Shown here one piece after another: positions 25,654 to 37,329 of a DNA stretch of 64,000 nucleotides. The notes beneath the pieces are model-generated. The model had not been told where the DNA came from, searched no databases, and saw only the letters and a program-made list of their open reading frames with translations. Position 1 is the first letter of the stretch, and each line of letters opens with the position of its first letter. This stretch comes from Cunninghamia lanceolata (lineage: Eukaryota > Streptophyta > Pinopsida > Cupressales > Cupressaceae): the NCBI GenBank assembly GCA_027924645.1, contig BSBN01000888.1, positions 15,135,001 to 15,199,000 of the forward strand, written 5' to 3'. The position numbers and the translations under genes are program-made.

Positions 25654-26079
25654 TGTTGAGTTGTTTGTAGCTTCGATCAGATAACATATATAAGGTATGT
25701 TAAGATAAATATCAATATAGCATGATTGAATGATATATTACCAAAGCATAAACATCTGCTACATTCTAAATAGTGATTAGTAACTATTAAAATTGGTGAA
25801 ATCGATTACAATACAAGCGGTGACAAAGTTACACCTGTGATAGGCATGACTCCTTGAGGAGTCACATCTATCACAGATGTGACCCCTACCATCACTCACA
25901 TATTTATATCAATGTCTTTGCCCTACAATAACGCAGATCGACACAAAAATTGGAAGTGTATGAGAAGTGAAAATTGCATCCGAAATACAAAAGAAAGTAA
26001 TAAGTTAAGTCTACAATATAAATACCCAACTTTCAAAAAATATCCAAGTCAGAGATTATAAGTTCAATTTGAATTTACA
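25654..26079 (+). repeat. C1 3' LTR
   Basis: 426 bp, matching the 5' LTR except for substitutions and an extra hairpin-forming 33 bp (25844-25876). Confidence 0.93.
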
Positions 26080-27142
26080 CCCATGTCATACAAATTAATT
26101 TTGTGTCCTTGAGGTATTGTTTCAACCACCCACTTTGCATTAATGGCATTCCCAAAATTATCAGCGCATTTCCATGTGCTTTCTAGGTGATATGCATATC
26201 AAGGAAGGCCAAGAAGCTAACCTCTAAAAAATTAGGCATCAGAGGTTAGGATTTCTACCTTCCAACTTATAATATTTGGAAGAGGGGAGAGAAGAACCTA
26301 AACCCTGCCAATGTATAGATATGAAGGCATCAGGGGGGTCAAGCCTTGGGCCTTCTACCTTCTAGATTATGCCATGACATCAAGGCCATCCACTTGGCAG
26401 CTTCATGTGGTTCTGCAAGCTTGCCGCAAGCCACCTAAAAGGTTCCGAAGAATGGTGAAAAGCCATAGAAAAATTGTTAACCATCAAGGGTCAGCCATTG
26501 GGCCTTTCACTTTCCACCTTCCATGAAGAAGATGAAAGGAAGGCCAAAGTCTAACCTCCCACAGACTTAGTCCTATATTGGCCCCGTTAGACTTTAGCCT
26601 TCAAGCCTTCTCTATTTCTCCTACTTGGAAGAATAGAGAACATCATCACCTCAACCCCCAAAACATCCACGTGTCCTCATTCCACGGTTCTGGAAGCTGG
26701 ATATGGGTCCACCAAAAGGCTCAGTGGAATGGTAGAATGCCTTAGAAAAAATACTTGTCAGGGGTCATCCATCGGGCCTTCCTCCTTCTGCCTTCCAAAA
26801 AGGAGGAAGGAAGGAATCCTAAAACTCTGAAGTCTTTCACACTTAGACAAATTTTAGAGCTTGATGTCGGATCCAATAAAAGGGTAAGACATAAGACATG
26901 AACTCCAAACTTCAAAACACTGACAAATGTGAAAATACAAGGAAACACTTAAATTTTTTTGTCTTAGTCATTGTTTGGGATTCCTATCTTGCATTTTCAA
27001 AAGGTAAACACATTAAAATGTATGGAAGATATCTCTAATTGGTTATAGGTTCAACAATGGAGGTATAAAGTGGGATTCAGATAGAATTTGGGGGCAAAAT
27101 GAGGTATTTTGGGCACTAATTTTTTCAGGTGTCAATAGTGTG

Positions 27143-27235
27143 TATAATTGAGACTATTTATGTCTTAAGATTTGAATTAAATCCTACTATATCCAAAAAT
27201 ATAATAATTGGGTTGATCATATGCATAATTATTGT
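27143..27235. repeat. Repeat H1, right part
   Basis: It continues the H1 repeat after G0: tataattgagactatttatg here matches tacaattgaggctatttata at about 29912 in H2. It also contains the uninterrupted counterpart (atatccaaaaatataataa) of the C2 insertion site. Confidence 0.7.
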
Positions 27236-29466
27236 TATGGAGTTAAAAGTGGACACATGCCTTTTCAGCTCCTAGTTTAGCTCCTAGGTTCCCGTGTTAA
27301 CACTTTACATGCAAATTATTCATCCCGATGAGAAATCCCCTGAAACCCATGTTAAATAGGAACTAGGGGCCCACTTTATGCTTAGGCCCTGACCAAAAAG
27401 GCACCTAGGGACTTGGGTGCTTGCGCCCAAGTCCATCAAGGTAAAATTTATTGTAGGTTAGCCTAGGACTCTTTAATGGGTCCCTCTTTGTCAGACCTTT
27501 CATTTAATTTGTGAATGTTTAATGAGAAAGCACATATAAGAAAGTGTTTAAATTAATTTTTAATGTATATGGATATTGCAAACTTATGATATTGGAGCAA
27601 AGAGCATTCAAGGCATTCATTGTAGTATTGTTGTAGATTTGTATTTGTATTTGTGTGCTTGTTACAGATTTAGAATCATCATCCATCTCCTTATGAGTTG
27701 AAGAATATTCATCCTATGGACTTCACCTCTGAGGTGACATCATCATTGTGTTTGAATCATTTCATAATCATTTGGATTATCTTTAGACTCTCTCCTATAA
27801 GGACATGCTCTCTCTCTAACAATGGTGTTGGAAAGCTTGAATGCTCTCCTAGGATTTGATTGAGGCAAGTCCCTAAACACCACAACCCCTAAACCCCTTT
27901 CTTTTTGTGTGTAGGTTACAAGCACGAGAATTGCAAAAGTGAAGGTACAAGGAAGTTGCTTTAGAGATCAAGATTCAAGATCCAAAAATAGAGTTCAAAA
28001 ATTCACTCGTAGCAAACTTGGGCACTAGCCCCAGTGTCCAACAGCGTAAATAGACCTTGAATTCATCATCAAAGTATCATTTATGACCTTTTTCCTATTT
28101 TGAGCTATCAGAGATTAGGACTTTCTAGACTCGGTCACTAGCCCCGGAGTCTTCCAACATTTTAGCTTCTAAGGGACAGGTTTGGGCTTCTCAATGATCA
28201 TCTTGGTGCTTTTAGATCTTGAATTGTTGTTTTTGTTTCTCTATTATAATCTGATTATCATAATTCTAGGGTTTAGTGCATCGATTGGCATAGGCTTTGA
28301 TAAAAGTCTTGGTCGAATCACATCTTTCCTCTACAAACAAGAGTGCAAAATTAGAAGCTGAGTCCTCTCCTATCTTGTAGTCTTGAATGTTGTAGTGAAA
28401 GGAGCGTTTGATCTAGTGTACTCACATGCTTTGTATCCATCTCTCTTTTCCCTACTTGAAATTATTGTGAACCCATGTTTTAAATAATTGGCATCTTACT
28501 TAGTGTTGAAATCAGATTTTTCATCATACTTGTAATTTTAAATTGAAAAATCTTGCATACATTTTGAAAAAAAAAAGTATTCTAGGCTTGCATAAAGGCA
28601 TAGTTTTGCATTATTTTCATTTCATATCATTGGAAACACTTAATTTTTTTATTTTTACATCAGATCTGAGTCTAATTACATAAATTAATCAATTCACGAC
28701 ATCATATCTTGCATTGATGTAGATCAATTCTTCCACAACAACTTTCACCTGCCACACAACCTTATTCTATTTTTCCAGTATGCTTGACTAACTCTGTCAT
28801 ACACTGCATCTTGAGAGATTGACTTCTTGAGCACCAAACCACAAACAACTTCAACATAAGAAATATATAAACCTTATAAGCACAATTCAGAACCACAACA
28901 CCTAAAACCTCTTTGTGGAGAAATGCAGAGCAAAGACATTTCTCCCAGACACCTATGCAACACTCAAAAACATAGTCCACACACTGGTCAACTCAACTTC
29001 CTCTACACAACAAACCAGAGTACAAAACTTGGAATATAACATCTCTAAACATCCCTGAAGAACATATCCAAACTACAAAGAAACATCTTCCACATAGAGG
29101 AAATGTGGAGCAAAACCAAAACACTATTCTATAAACTAGAATGCCACTACAACACACTATTTCCTTTATTAATCAAATTTTCTCAAAAGCACTTGGAACC
29201 CAACCAACAGAAACATATTCTTGACATCTTGAGTACCTCTTCAAAGCAACCAAATCATCTTCAACAAAGAAACTCAACTGAATAACTCATACCAATGTAA
29301 CAACCTCAACATCAGAGATAGTATCCACTCAACACTAACTACTCATACTCTTGCACTATTTCTTACTCACACAATTGACACAGTTGACACCAATGACAAT
29401 ACAAGCTTGTTTACATCAATGACAACACCGATTACACATACTCGCAATAGCATAATCACACAATGA
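27236..29466. other. Stretch between repeats H1 and H2, nothing recognised
   Basis: About 2.2 kb without a convincing gene. Wording such as actagccccagtgtccaac resembles pieces at about 39985 and 40820, suggesting remnants of a dispersed repeat. If H1 and H2 were LTRs this would be the internal region of that element, but no primer-binding site was found at either edge. Confidence 0.45.
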
Positions 29467-29965
29467 TAACTTTAGTTGGTCATTTTTAATCATGGCTTAA
29501 CTTTCTCTAGTATACAAAAATTATTTGATTTGTGGCTAAATCACATACAATTTATTTTATAGAACATCATGAAGGAACTGATTGGCAACTAATATTCCTA
29601 ATTATGAGGCATTTGGAATGATGGGAAGGGATATTAGTTGTAAGTAAATTCCCATTAATTAAACCCAACCATGAACATGATTGAAGGAATCTCATAATTG
29701 ATCCAATTGTGTGCATATTGGGGGATAATTATACTTAATGCTTCCAATTAGAGCTTATTTTGCCCAATTGCATACTTGGTTGAATCTATATAGTAACTTG
29801 ATCCACAATGTGTGTAATTTAGTCTATCTACAACTTAAAGTTCCAATTGGAGAATATTATACGCAATCAAACACTTAATTTAGCCAATCTTATAACTGGG
29901 TCAAAGGTGTGTACAATTGAGGCTATTTATATCTTAGTATTTGAAATAAATCCATTATATACAAA
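29467..29965. repeat. Repeat H2, left part (split by element C2)
   Basis: Homologous to 3866-4312 plus 27143 onward. It retains aaaggtgtgtacaattgagg, the empty counterpart of the G0 insertion point. It ends with ACAAA, the C2 target-site copy. Confidence 0.72.
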
Positions 29966-30660
29966 TGTTGGAAATATACAGCCATAGAGACAAATTCCTC
30001 ATAACCCAATAAGAGATTCAATGTGCAATAAACTAGAAATCCACATGCAAAAGAAATAGACAATTATACCATCAATTGTGACACAAGATATACCTTGGGA
30101 AAACCTTCATAGAGGGAAAAACTCAACCTCCAAAAGCATGCATCTCTCATGTATTATTCAGTAATAACTAGCAATACATATGCACAGATCACCTCTGAAA
30201 CATCAACCTCTCTCTACCTGCAATCCATGTGAACAAGCATGTAACCATGCATCCCATGTCATGCTTCAAACCCTCACACATGCAAGAGAAGCTACAAACC
30301 CAGCCAAAGGAAAATAAGTCCTCACTCAACCAACCTCTACAAATACCCTTGTGTTTGCTTTTATAGACATAATCTCACACAAATACAATATGTGGTATTG
30401 TAATACTATATTTCCCAAAACCATGTCTCTACAAAACAATTGACCCCACATTTGATTATTGGTACTAAATTTTTTCAATTAATCAAATAATTACAAATAA
30501 AGTAATTAACCCAATGTTGCATACAACAATTACAAGTGGTGTCCAAATAAATATCTAATGTGGCTAAACACATCACATGATGCACAACAATTAAATATTT
30601 ATTTTATATAATAAAATAATATCAATATTATGCAAGGTGTATAACACACCTACTCCAACA
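29966..30660 (-). repeat. C2 left LTR (3' LTR in element orientation)
   Basis: It pairs with 34649-35283. The 695 versus 635 bp difference reflects indels such as a segment around 30340-30390 missing from the right copy. Confidence 0.85.
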
Positions 30661-33600
30661 TTCTCCCACTTGTTGTATACATTGCATAAGGGATCAACAT
30701 GTAAACTCAAAACATCAAGGGAAACCATCATGTGTGCCCAACAAGTACCATATAACCACCCATGTGCTCCATGTGCTCCAAGATACCTGCAACAATAATC
30801 AAGGTGTCCACCATCTCAAACAAGAACCTCCCCATCCTCCATCTAGCCTCATGAAGAATAAGATCCTCCAAAGAGATTCCACACTAAACTATCACATAGA
30901 AGTAAGAAACCTACATCAACTGATATCTAACACAAGCACCAAATCCAATGGTAACAAATAGGCTCAAGTAGCTAAAATGAATCAATCATCATAGTTGAAA
31001 TAGCAACCACAACTAGTTGCTAATGCATCAACTAACCATACCTCCAAACCAAGGTATACAAAAGATAACAAGTAGACCTTATGCCATCAACATATCCAAC
31101 TCAAAACACAATGATAACAAGTCCATGTATATACTTAATCCTGCTTAAAGAAGTCCTCCAAGGTAACAACACAAAGCATGTGATGAAAAACCTTAAGACC
31201 CTCCATACCGCAGCATAATGAGAACATCCAACAAAGGAATCATATACATCCTAGAACTCCCATTGCATGAGTAAATGTCAAATCTGAAAATAGATCAAGG
31301 CATCAAAAGATCCACTAATAGCACACACATAGAAGATGTGGTTGAATCCTCTATCACATAGTGTCAAAGGACACACACATAGATATGCAAAATCTACAAA
31401 CTAAATAGCTACAACATAACTCTCCTCAAGTCCATATCTCTCCAAATCGTTCACATCATAAGAAAAAGAAGTCAAAGTGACTCAAAAGATCCATACACAT
31501 CTTAGCTCCAATGTCATGTGAACACAAAATATCCAGGAAGAAGCATAACACCAATCAAGAGAGAACCTGCAAATCATAACCATGTCCTTCTATCCACACT
31601 AATGTGCTATAGCTGTGAAAACTATGATCTCCTTAACAACCCAGAACCAAGAAGCCTCCACAACATCCAACAATAAGATGCAAGCCTCTTAAACCAAAAG
31701 GTAGACCAAACTCATAACCATCCCAAAGAAGGAATAAGCCCAAAGCCACTAACCATCTCCATTACATATAATGATCTCATAATAACTAATGATCAAACAT
31801 AATGAGATAACCAATCAAATCCATGCATCTACTCCTCAAACAAGTCCTCACAACCATAATCCATAGCTCAAGACTCAAGCATGAGAAGATAAGATACAAA
31901 TGAAGAATGCATTTGAAAATAAGGTGGGCATACCTATCAAATCATTCATTCACTGCCAAGTGGACCAAGAGTGGGGATGGGATTGCTCCTCCAGGATGTA
32001 CCAAGCCTCAAAGACCCTCTCCAAGAACAATCTCCTCAACATGTCCATGTTGGACTCACGTCCAACCAAGGCGTAGGCTCCTCAGTCTTACTGTTGAAAT
32101 CCTCATCAAAGAGTAACCATCTCAACACATGTCTCTAATTCCAAGAAAACACAAACCTCACCTAAGTCTCCAAGTATCCATGAGTACCTCCATGATCAAC
32201 CGATGCTAAACTTCAAATGCAAAATTGCACCATCATGAAGCTCCCAAGCACATGACCAATGTACCCAATACCAAGAGAACCATCAAGATCATAGTCACAG
32301 CTCCCACTACACATATGCATAACCAAAGAACATATCATGACATCATGTGATCTAATCATCTCCTCAAAAGAAGATCACATGCACTAATGCACACATCCTG
32401 TCTCAAGAGAACCTGTATCATGCCAACACTCTAATGCATGATCATAAGTAAACCATGACACAATACCAACCATCATGTAAGCAAGGATCACCTATCAAAG
32501 CTGACAAACCATAACCAACACCTCAACCAAACACTCCAAGAGTTCTCCATGGTACCAAGATGTCAAAATCTCTATATCACATGAAGATAACCATATCCTT
32601 CCAAAGCTCCCACTGAAGTGTGATACCGATCTATACATGGCAACAACATAACCATCAAACCCATCACTATCAAAATCTCTAACTAAAACTTGTGGCCAAG
32701 CTATCCATGTGATATCGTGATAACCATCTCCTACATGAAGATCATACATGGCCCCAACACAATAAAAGAATCCACTATAATGACACAACTCTAAAAAGGT
32801 CAAGTAAACCATAATCTCTAAAACCAAGAAGATGAATAAAACTTGTAAACCAAACATCAATCCAACACCACCAAAACTGCATTTGTAAAACAATCATGTC
32901 ATGCCAAAGTCCCAACCAAATAAGGAACATCTGTGACACCATGATCACCACCCAATGTACTTGCACCAAACTCCCATCAAGTCTCATACAACTGTACCAT
33001 ATAGTCAACAAGCATAGGTCCTATATCATGACTATATCAGGTAATACCATCTCTCTCTATATCTCATAATGACAAGAAAACTAATGCAACATGTGACTAA
33101 ACTAAGCCATAAATTAGAATCTACATCAACATTGAAACATCTATGGGCATAGATAACCCACATCCAAGTCATAAATGCAACCTATAGGCATAGACAATCT
33201 ACAACACTGCACAACTTGTAGATCTTACAATGCAACATGCAAACTCAAAAAAACATGTATAATATTGTTAACAAAGGATAATCAAAGAAAAACATGTAAG
33301 TCTACAATGACTGAAACACCAAATCATCCCAGATTTGATTTTCCATCGACTCACAAAATCACCAAAAGTCAAAGGGATCAAAAAGAGCTCAAACTGATTC
33401 ACACTAAACAAACCTAAAAATATTATCTCGAAACCTACTCTACTGCATAGTTCTCAGAAATACCTTTCCAACGCCTATAAGAAGTCTAAAACTTGACTAT
33501 GTATGGACCTGTTATGCTTGGTCAAAGCTCAAAAGCAAAATCTGGCTTCCAACTAACAAAACTGGTCAAAATAGAAAAATCAGGAAAAATCTCTGACACC

Positions 33601-34648
33601 ACTGTCTAGTATAAGGAAAGAGATTTCCATCGACTATAACAAGTTGAAAATCTGACTTGTTGGGCGAAAGTTATGCCCCCTGGAAAAAATTTACCTGGTT
33701 AGGCTAAAAAATAGGCCCTAGTGGCTCATCAATGGCCCACCGGTGGCAGTGATGCACCAGTGGCACCTGGGTGGCGCCCTGGTGGCACAGTGGTGGAGGG
33801 AGGTGGTAGAATTAAAAAATATTGAAATAGGGTTTAATTTTTGTGGTTTTGATTTTTGAAAATTTTAATTTTTTAATAAAGTTTTTAAAACACCTGTAGG
33901 GGGAGCTAGGACTTGGTCTCCCATGGGACCAGGGGCCCGAACTGAGGGGCTAAGCCCCACAGGTCCTAAAGCCCACTGCCCAGGGTCCAGCCTGTAACCG
34001 CCAGCCTGCAACTACCAGCCCTGCAGAGCTGTGCGGTCTGCATAGCCATACGACCTGCAGATCGTGTGGCCTGCAATCCGTAGGCTGGCCGGCAGGGGGT
34101 AACACCCCCCAAAAACTTTTTTTTTGAATTTTATTTTTAAAAAATAGGATTTGAAAATAAATAGCATGAAACGATTATTATTATTTTTATTTTTACATAC
34201 CTCTGCAATGCTCCCAGCTGTACGGTCGTATGACAAGCGCTGGGGGCAAAAGATTTTTTTGCATTTTTCTCTCGTGGCCGAAATAGGCTAAATTTTATAT
34301 GAATCTTCATGTCTCAGGCCTCCTGGACTCAATGGCAAGGTCCATTTTGTCCCAGGAGGTCATCTGTGATAGCTCCTTCTCAAAACCCTCTTCATGAAAA
34401 CCCAAATCAAGCCCTTTTCTCCATGAGTTTTCAACACTCAGATCTAGAAAAAATCACCATAAATCTGCAACCCTAAAATCCTACATCTACAAACAAAAAA
34501 CTTGCACAAATCCTCATATCTTGCAATGTCTTCATTCGTTTCTACAAAGTCATGGATTCCACTATACACAAAAAATTCACTCATAGCTAAGGTTATAAAA
34601 TAGGGTCCATTTCCACCCAAATTATGGCAACCAAGTTCTGATACCAAA
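30661..34648 (-). other. C2 internal region, non-coding
   Basis: Short open stretches (for example 32495-32893 and 34444-34719, minus) show no recognisable domain. The base composition shifts abruptly at 33710-34100 to a GC-rich block with GTGGCR-type minisatellite wording (cccaccggtggcagtg, cagtggcacctgggtggc) and repeated gcctgcaRNYNNcag words, unlike the AT-rich surroundings. No known function. Confidence 0.6.
34631..34646 (-). promoter_or_regulatory. C2 primer-binding site
   Basis: On the minus strand this reads TGGTATCAGAACTTGG, two bases inside the LTR. It is a good match to the initiator tRNA-Met site and fixes the element's orientation. Confidence 0.85.
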
Positions 34649-35283
34649 TGTTGGAAATATATTGCCATAGAGACAAATTTGTCATAACCCAATAAGAGAT
34701 TCAATGTGCAATAAACCATAAATCCACATGCAAAAGAAATAGATAATTATACCATCAATAGGAAAACCCTCATAGAGGTTAAAACCCAGCCTCCAAAAGC
34801 ATGCATCTCTCATATAGTATTCAGAAATAATTAGCAATACATATGCAGAGATTACCTCTGAAACATCAAGCTCTCTCTACCTGCAATCCATGTGAAAAAC
34901 ATGTAACCATACATCCCATGCCATGCTTCAAACACTCACACATGCAAAAGAAGCTACAAACCCAGCCGAAGGAAAATGAGCCCTCATTCAACCAACAACC
35001 TCTACAACTACCCTTGTGGTATTGTAATACCATTTTCCCCAAAACCATGTGTCTACAAAACCATTGACCCCACATTTGATTATTGGTACTAAGTTTTCCC
35101 AATTAATCAAATAATTACAAATAAAGTAATTAACCCAATGTTACATACAACAATTACAAGTGGCGTCCAAATGAATATCCAATGTGGCTAAACACATCAC
35201 ATGATGCACCATACTTAAATATTTATTTACATAATAAAATAATATCAATGTTATGCAAGGTGTAGAACACACCTACTCCAACA
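34649..35283 (-). repeat. C2 right LTR (5' LTR in element orientation)
   Basis: It matches 29966-30660 and adjoins the primer-binding site. Confidence 0.85.
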
Positions 35284-35288
35284 CCAAA

Positions 35289-36120
35289 ATCTAGTAACTG
35301 GGTTAATCATGTGCATAATTATAACTAATTGAATCCCCTTGAATAAGTTAAACAAAATCATTGTACAATAAAACTTAATTTTAACTCAATAATTTTTATT
35401 TTTTTTTAATAATACAACATCAATGCATATATTAAAGAATAAGTACAATTTTATGGCAGTTGTGGATGTTAGAAATGCATATGTGTTCCTTTTAGGAGAC
35501 AAAATAACCGCATCATGACTTTTCTTTTAAATAAAAACTTATTTTTTTCGCCTTATTAGCAGCACCATTCATGGGCATTTTTATTACACAAACCTATTTT
35601 AATGGAGGAGGGTACACACATTGCTTTTCTCTATTAAACCATTTATAATTTGTAATGCTAGTTAGGAGCAGATTTTATCTTTTTTAGGGTGCAATTGATT
35701 AATAAACATACAGCATACAATTGAATCTCCAAATGAATGTTCTTTTTTCCATTCTATTACATGATTTGAATCCTCTAATGTTAGAATTGGACTGATTTTG
35801 TCTCCTTTAACAGCAGAATTGGTCAATCAAACATACAGTCAAGTTTTTAATTTAGGTGTTATTTACTCCTTTGATCGAGTGACTTTTATCTCCTTTTAAA
35901 TTAATTTGATTAATGTTATTATGGGTTTTAGTTTCCTTTCTAAATATAAGGAAAAATAAAATAAAAAAGATGCTTAAAAAAATATTATGATAATTGAAAT
36001 GACATCCTAGAAACACATAACATTTTATAATTTCAATAAAATTACCTAAAGTTAACATCTACAAAGGCATAAGAAAACTAGCATTGAGGATTGAAACAAA
36101 TATACTGTATTGAAAACAGG
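35289..36120. other. End of repeat H2 and GST downstream spacer
   Basis: Up to about 35335 this is the right end of H2 (gtaactgggttaatcatgtg matches the H1 wording near 27207). The rest is AT-rich with nothing recognised. Confidence 0.5.
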
Positions 36121-36127
36121 ATGACCT

Positions 36128-36133
36128 TTTATT
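36128..36133 (-). terminator. GST poly(A) signal
   Basis: AATAAA on the minus strand, about 155 bases past the GST stop codon, in the usual position for a plant 3' UTR. Confidence 0.55.
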
Positions 36134-36288
36134 GAGGCTCGCGCGGGATCCAAAGAAAATAATTCACAGTAGCCAAATCGTTCGAGGATACACTAACAGT
36201 TCAACATAAATTCTGGGATGCCATCGAACAAGCTAGCTACTTAAACAACTTAACAAATACAGTCTACTGTGCATAAATTCCATGCAAT

Positions 36289-37070
<782 letters not shown>

Positions 37071-37143
37071 TCACACACAGATAACAGAGTTCAGACAAGA
37101 GTAATGTTTTCTTGGTCTTTATCTTTTGGCCTGGGAGTGTAGA

Positions 37144-37151
37144 TATATATA
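37144..37151 (-). promoter_or_regulatory. GST TATA box
   Basis: TATATATA on the minus strand about 80 bases upstream of the ATG, leaving room for a 5' UTR of about 50 bases. Confidence 0.65.
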
Positions 37152-37264
37152 AGAAAAACAATGTACGCAACGTTGAGGGTCATGAATGCTGGTCTCCGAT
37201 AGTGGTTATGCTGGCGTAGGCCCCTGCGTAAGATATTCGAGCTGCTTCCTATTTAGCGTTATGC

Positions 37265-37321
37265 AGACGTCAGCACTTACGTAACAACGTGCTTATCAAG
37301 GAGAAGTATTTGACCACGTCA
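37265..37321 (-). promoter_or_regulatory. ocs/as-1-like element and ACGTGG motif upstream of GST
   Basis: On the minus strand 37284-37265 reads TTACGTAAGTGCTGACGTCT, matching about 17 of 20 positions of the ocs/as-1 consensus (two ACGT cores 12 bases apart). Such elements bind TGA-type bZIP factors and drive auxin-, salicylate- and xenobiotic-responsive GST promoters. A further TGACGTGG (minus strand, 37321-37314) resembles a G-box/ABRE. Both lie about 200-260 bases upstream of the ATG. Confidence 0.7.
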
Positions 37322-37329
37322 TCTATTGA

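Larger units (their letters stand above)
20766..26079 (+). mobile_element. C1: Ty1/copia retrotransposon, inactive
   Basis: It has TGTTGAG..TTTACA LTRs at 20766-21158 and 25654-26079. The exact duplication CCCAT lies at 20761-20765 and 26080-26084. The iMet-type primer site TGGTATTAGAGCCAA is at 21159-21173, and the purine tract aagctaagagggag ends at 25653. The interior has the Copia order gag, protease, integrase, RT, RNase H. The two LTRs differ at about 28 of 393 aligned bases by my hand count, mostly transitions, plus one 33-bp indel, so insertion is not recent. Multiple stops and lost catalytic residues make it non-autonomous today. Confidence 0.95.
4313..27137 (-). mobile_element. G0: old minus-strand Ty3/gypsy-type LTR element carrying nested insertions
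   Basis: Two related LTRs (4313-15020 and 19825-27137, each about 2.0 kb once insertions are removed) begin TGTTGG and end GTCAACA or its variant GTCAATA. The target-site duplication GTGTG is exact at 4308-4312 and 27138-27142. Orientation is minus, because a tRNA-Asp-like primer-binding site (minus strand TGGTGTCGTTTTCAGGGAC) lies 3 bases from the right LTR and gag reads on the minus strand. The internal region (15021-19824) has gag and an acidic frame but no protease, RT or integrase, so the element was probably mobilised by a relative. Removing G0 restores a continuous H repeat, as seen in H2. Confidence 0.88.
19825..27137 (-). repeat. G0 right LTR (5' LTR), interrupted by C1
   Basis: Native length is about 1.99 kb (19825-20765 plus 26085-27137). 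It starts TGTTGG and ends GTCAATA. It preserves the site that T1 hit in the other LTR (cctatatagcaatcaacccc near 20650), while itself being split by C1 at CCCAT. Confidence 0.85.
29966..35283 (-). mobile_element. C2: large gene-less Copia-type element, minus strand
   Basis: LTRs at 29966-30660 (695 bp) and 34649-35283 (635 bp) begin TGTTGGAAATATA and end ctactccaaca. Flanking ACAAA (29961-29965) and CCAAA (35284-35288) are a near-perfect duplication. The minus-strand primer site TGGTATCAGAACTTGG (plus 34631-34646) adjoins the right LTR, and the minus-strand purine tract CAACAAGTGGGAGAA (plus 30661-30675) adjoins the left LTR; both are typical of Copia elements. The 4-kb interior has no gag, protease, integrase or RT in any frame, so it is a large non-autonomous derivative. 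Confidence 0.87.

Noticed and set aside
32495..33011. Hydrophobic minus-strand open frames as a membrane protein gene
   Set aside because: They sit in the gene-less interior of C2, overlap each other, and show no start context, family motif or codon pattern.
34012..34236. Short minus-strand frame in the GC-rich block of C2
   Set aside because: Low-complexity composition; no domain recognised.
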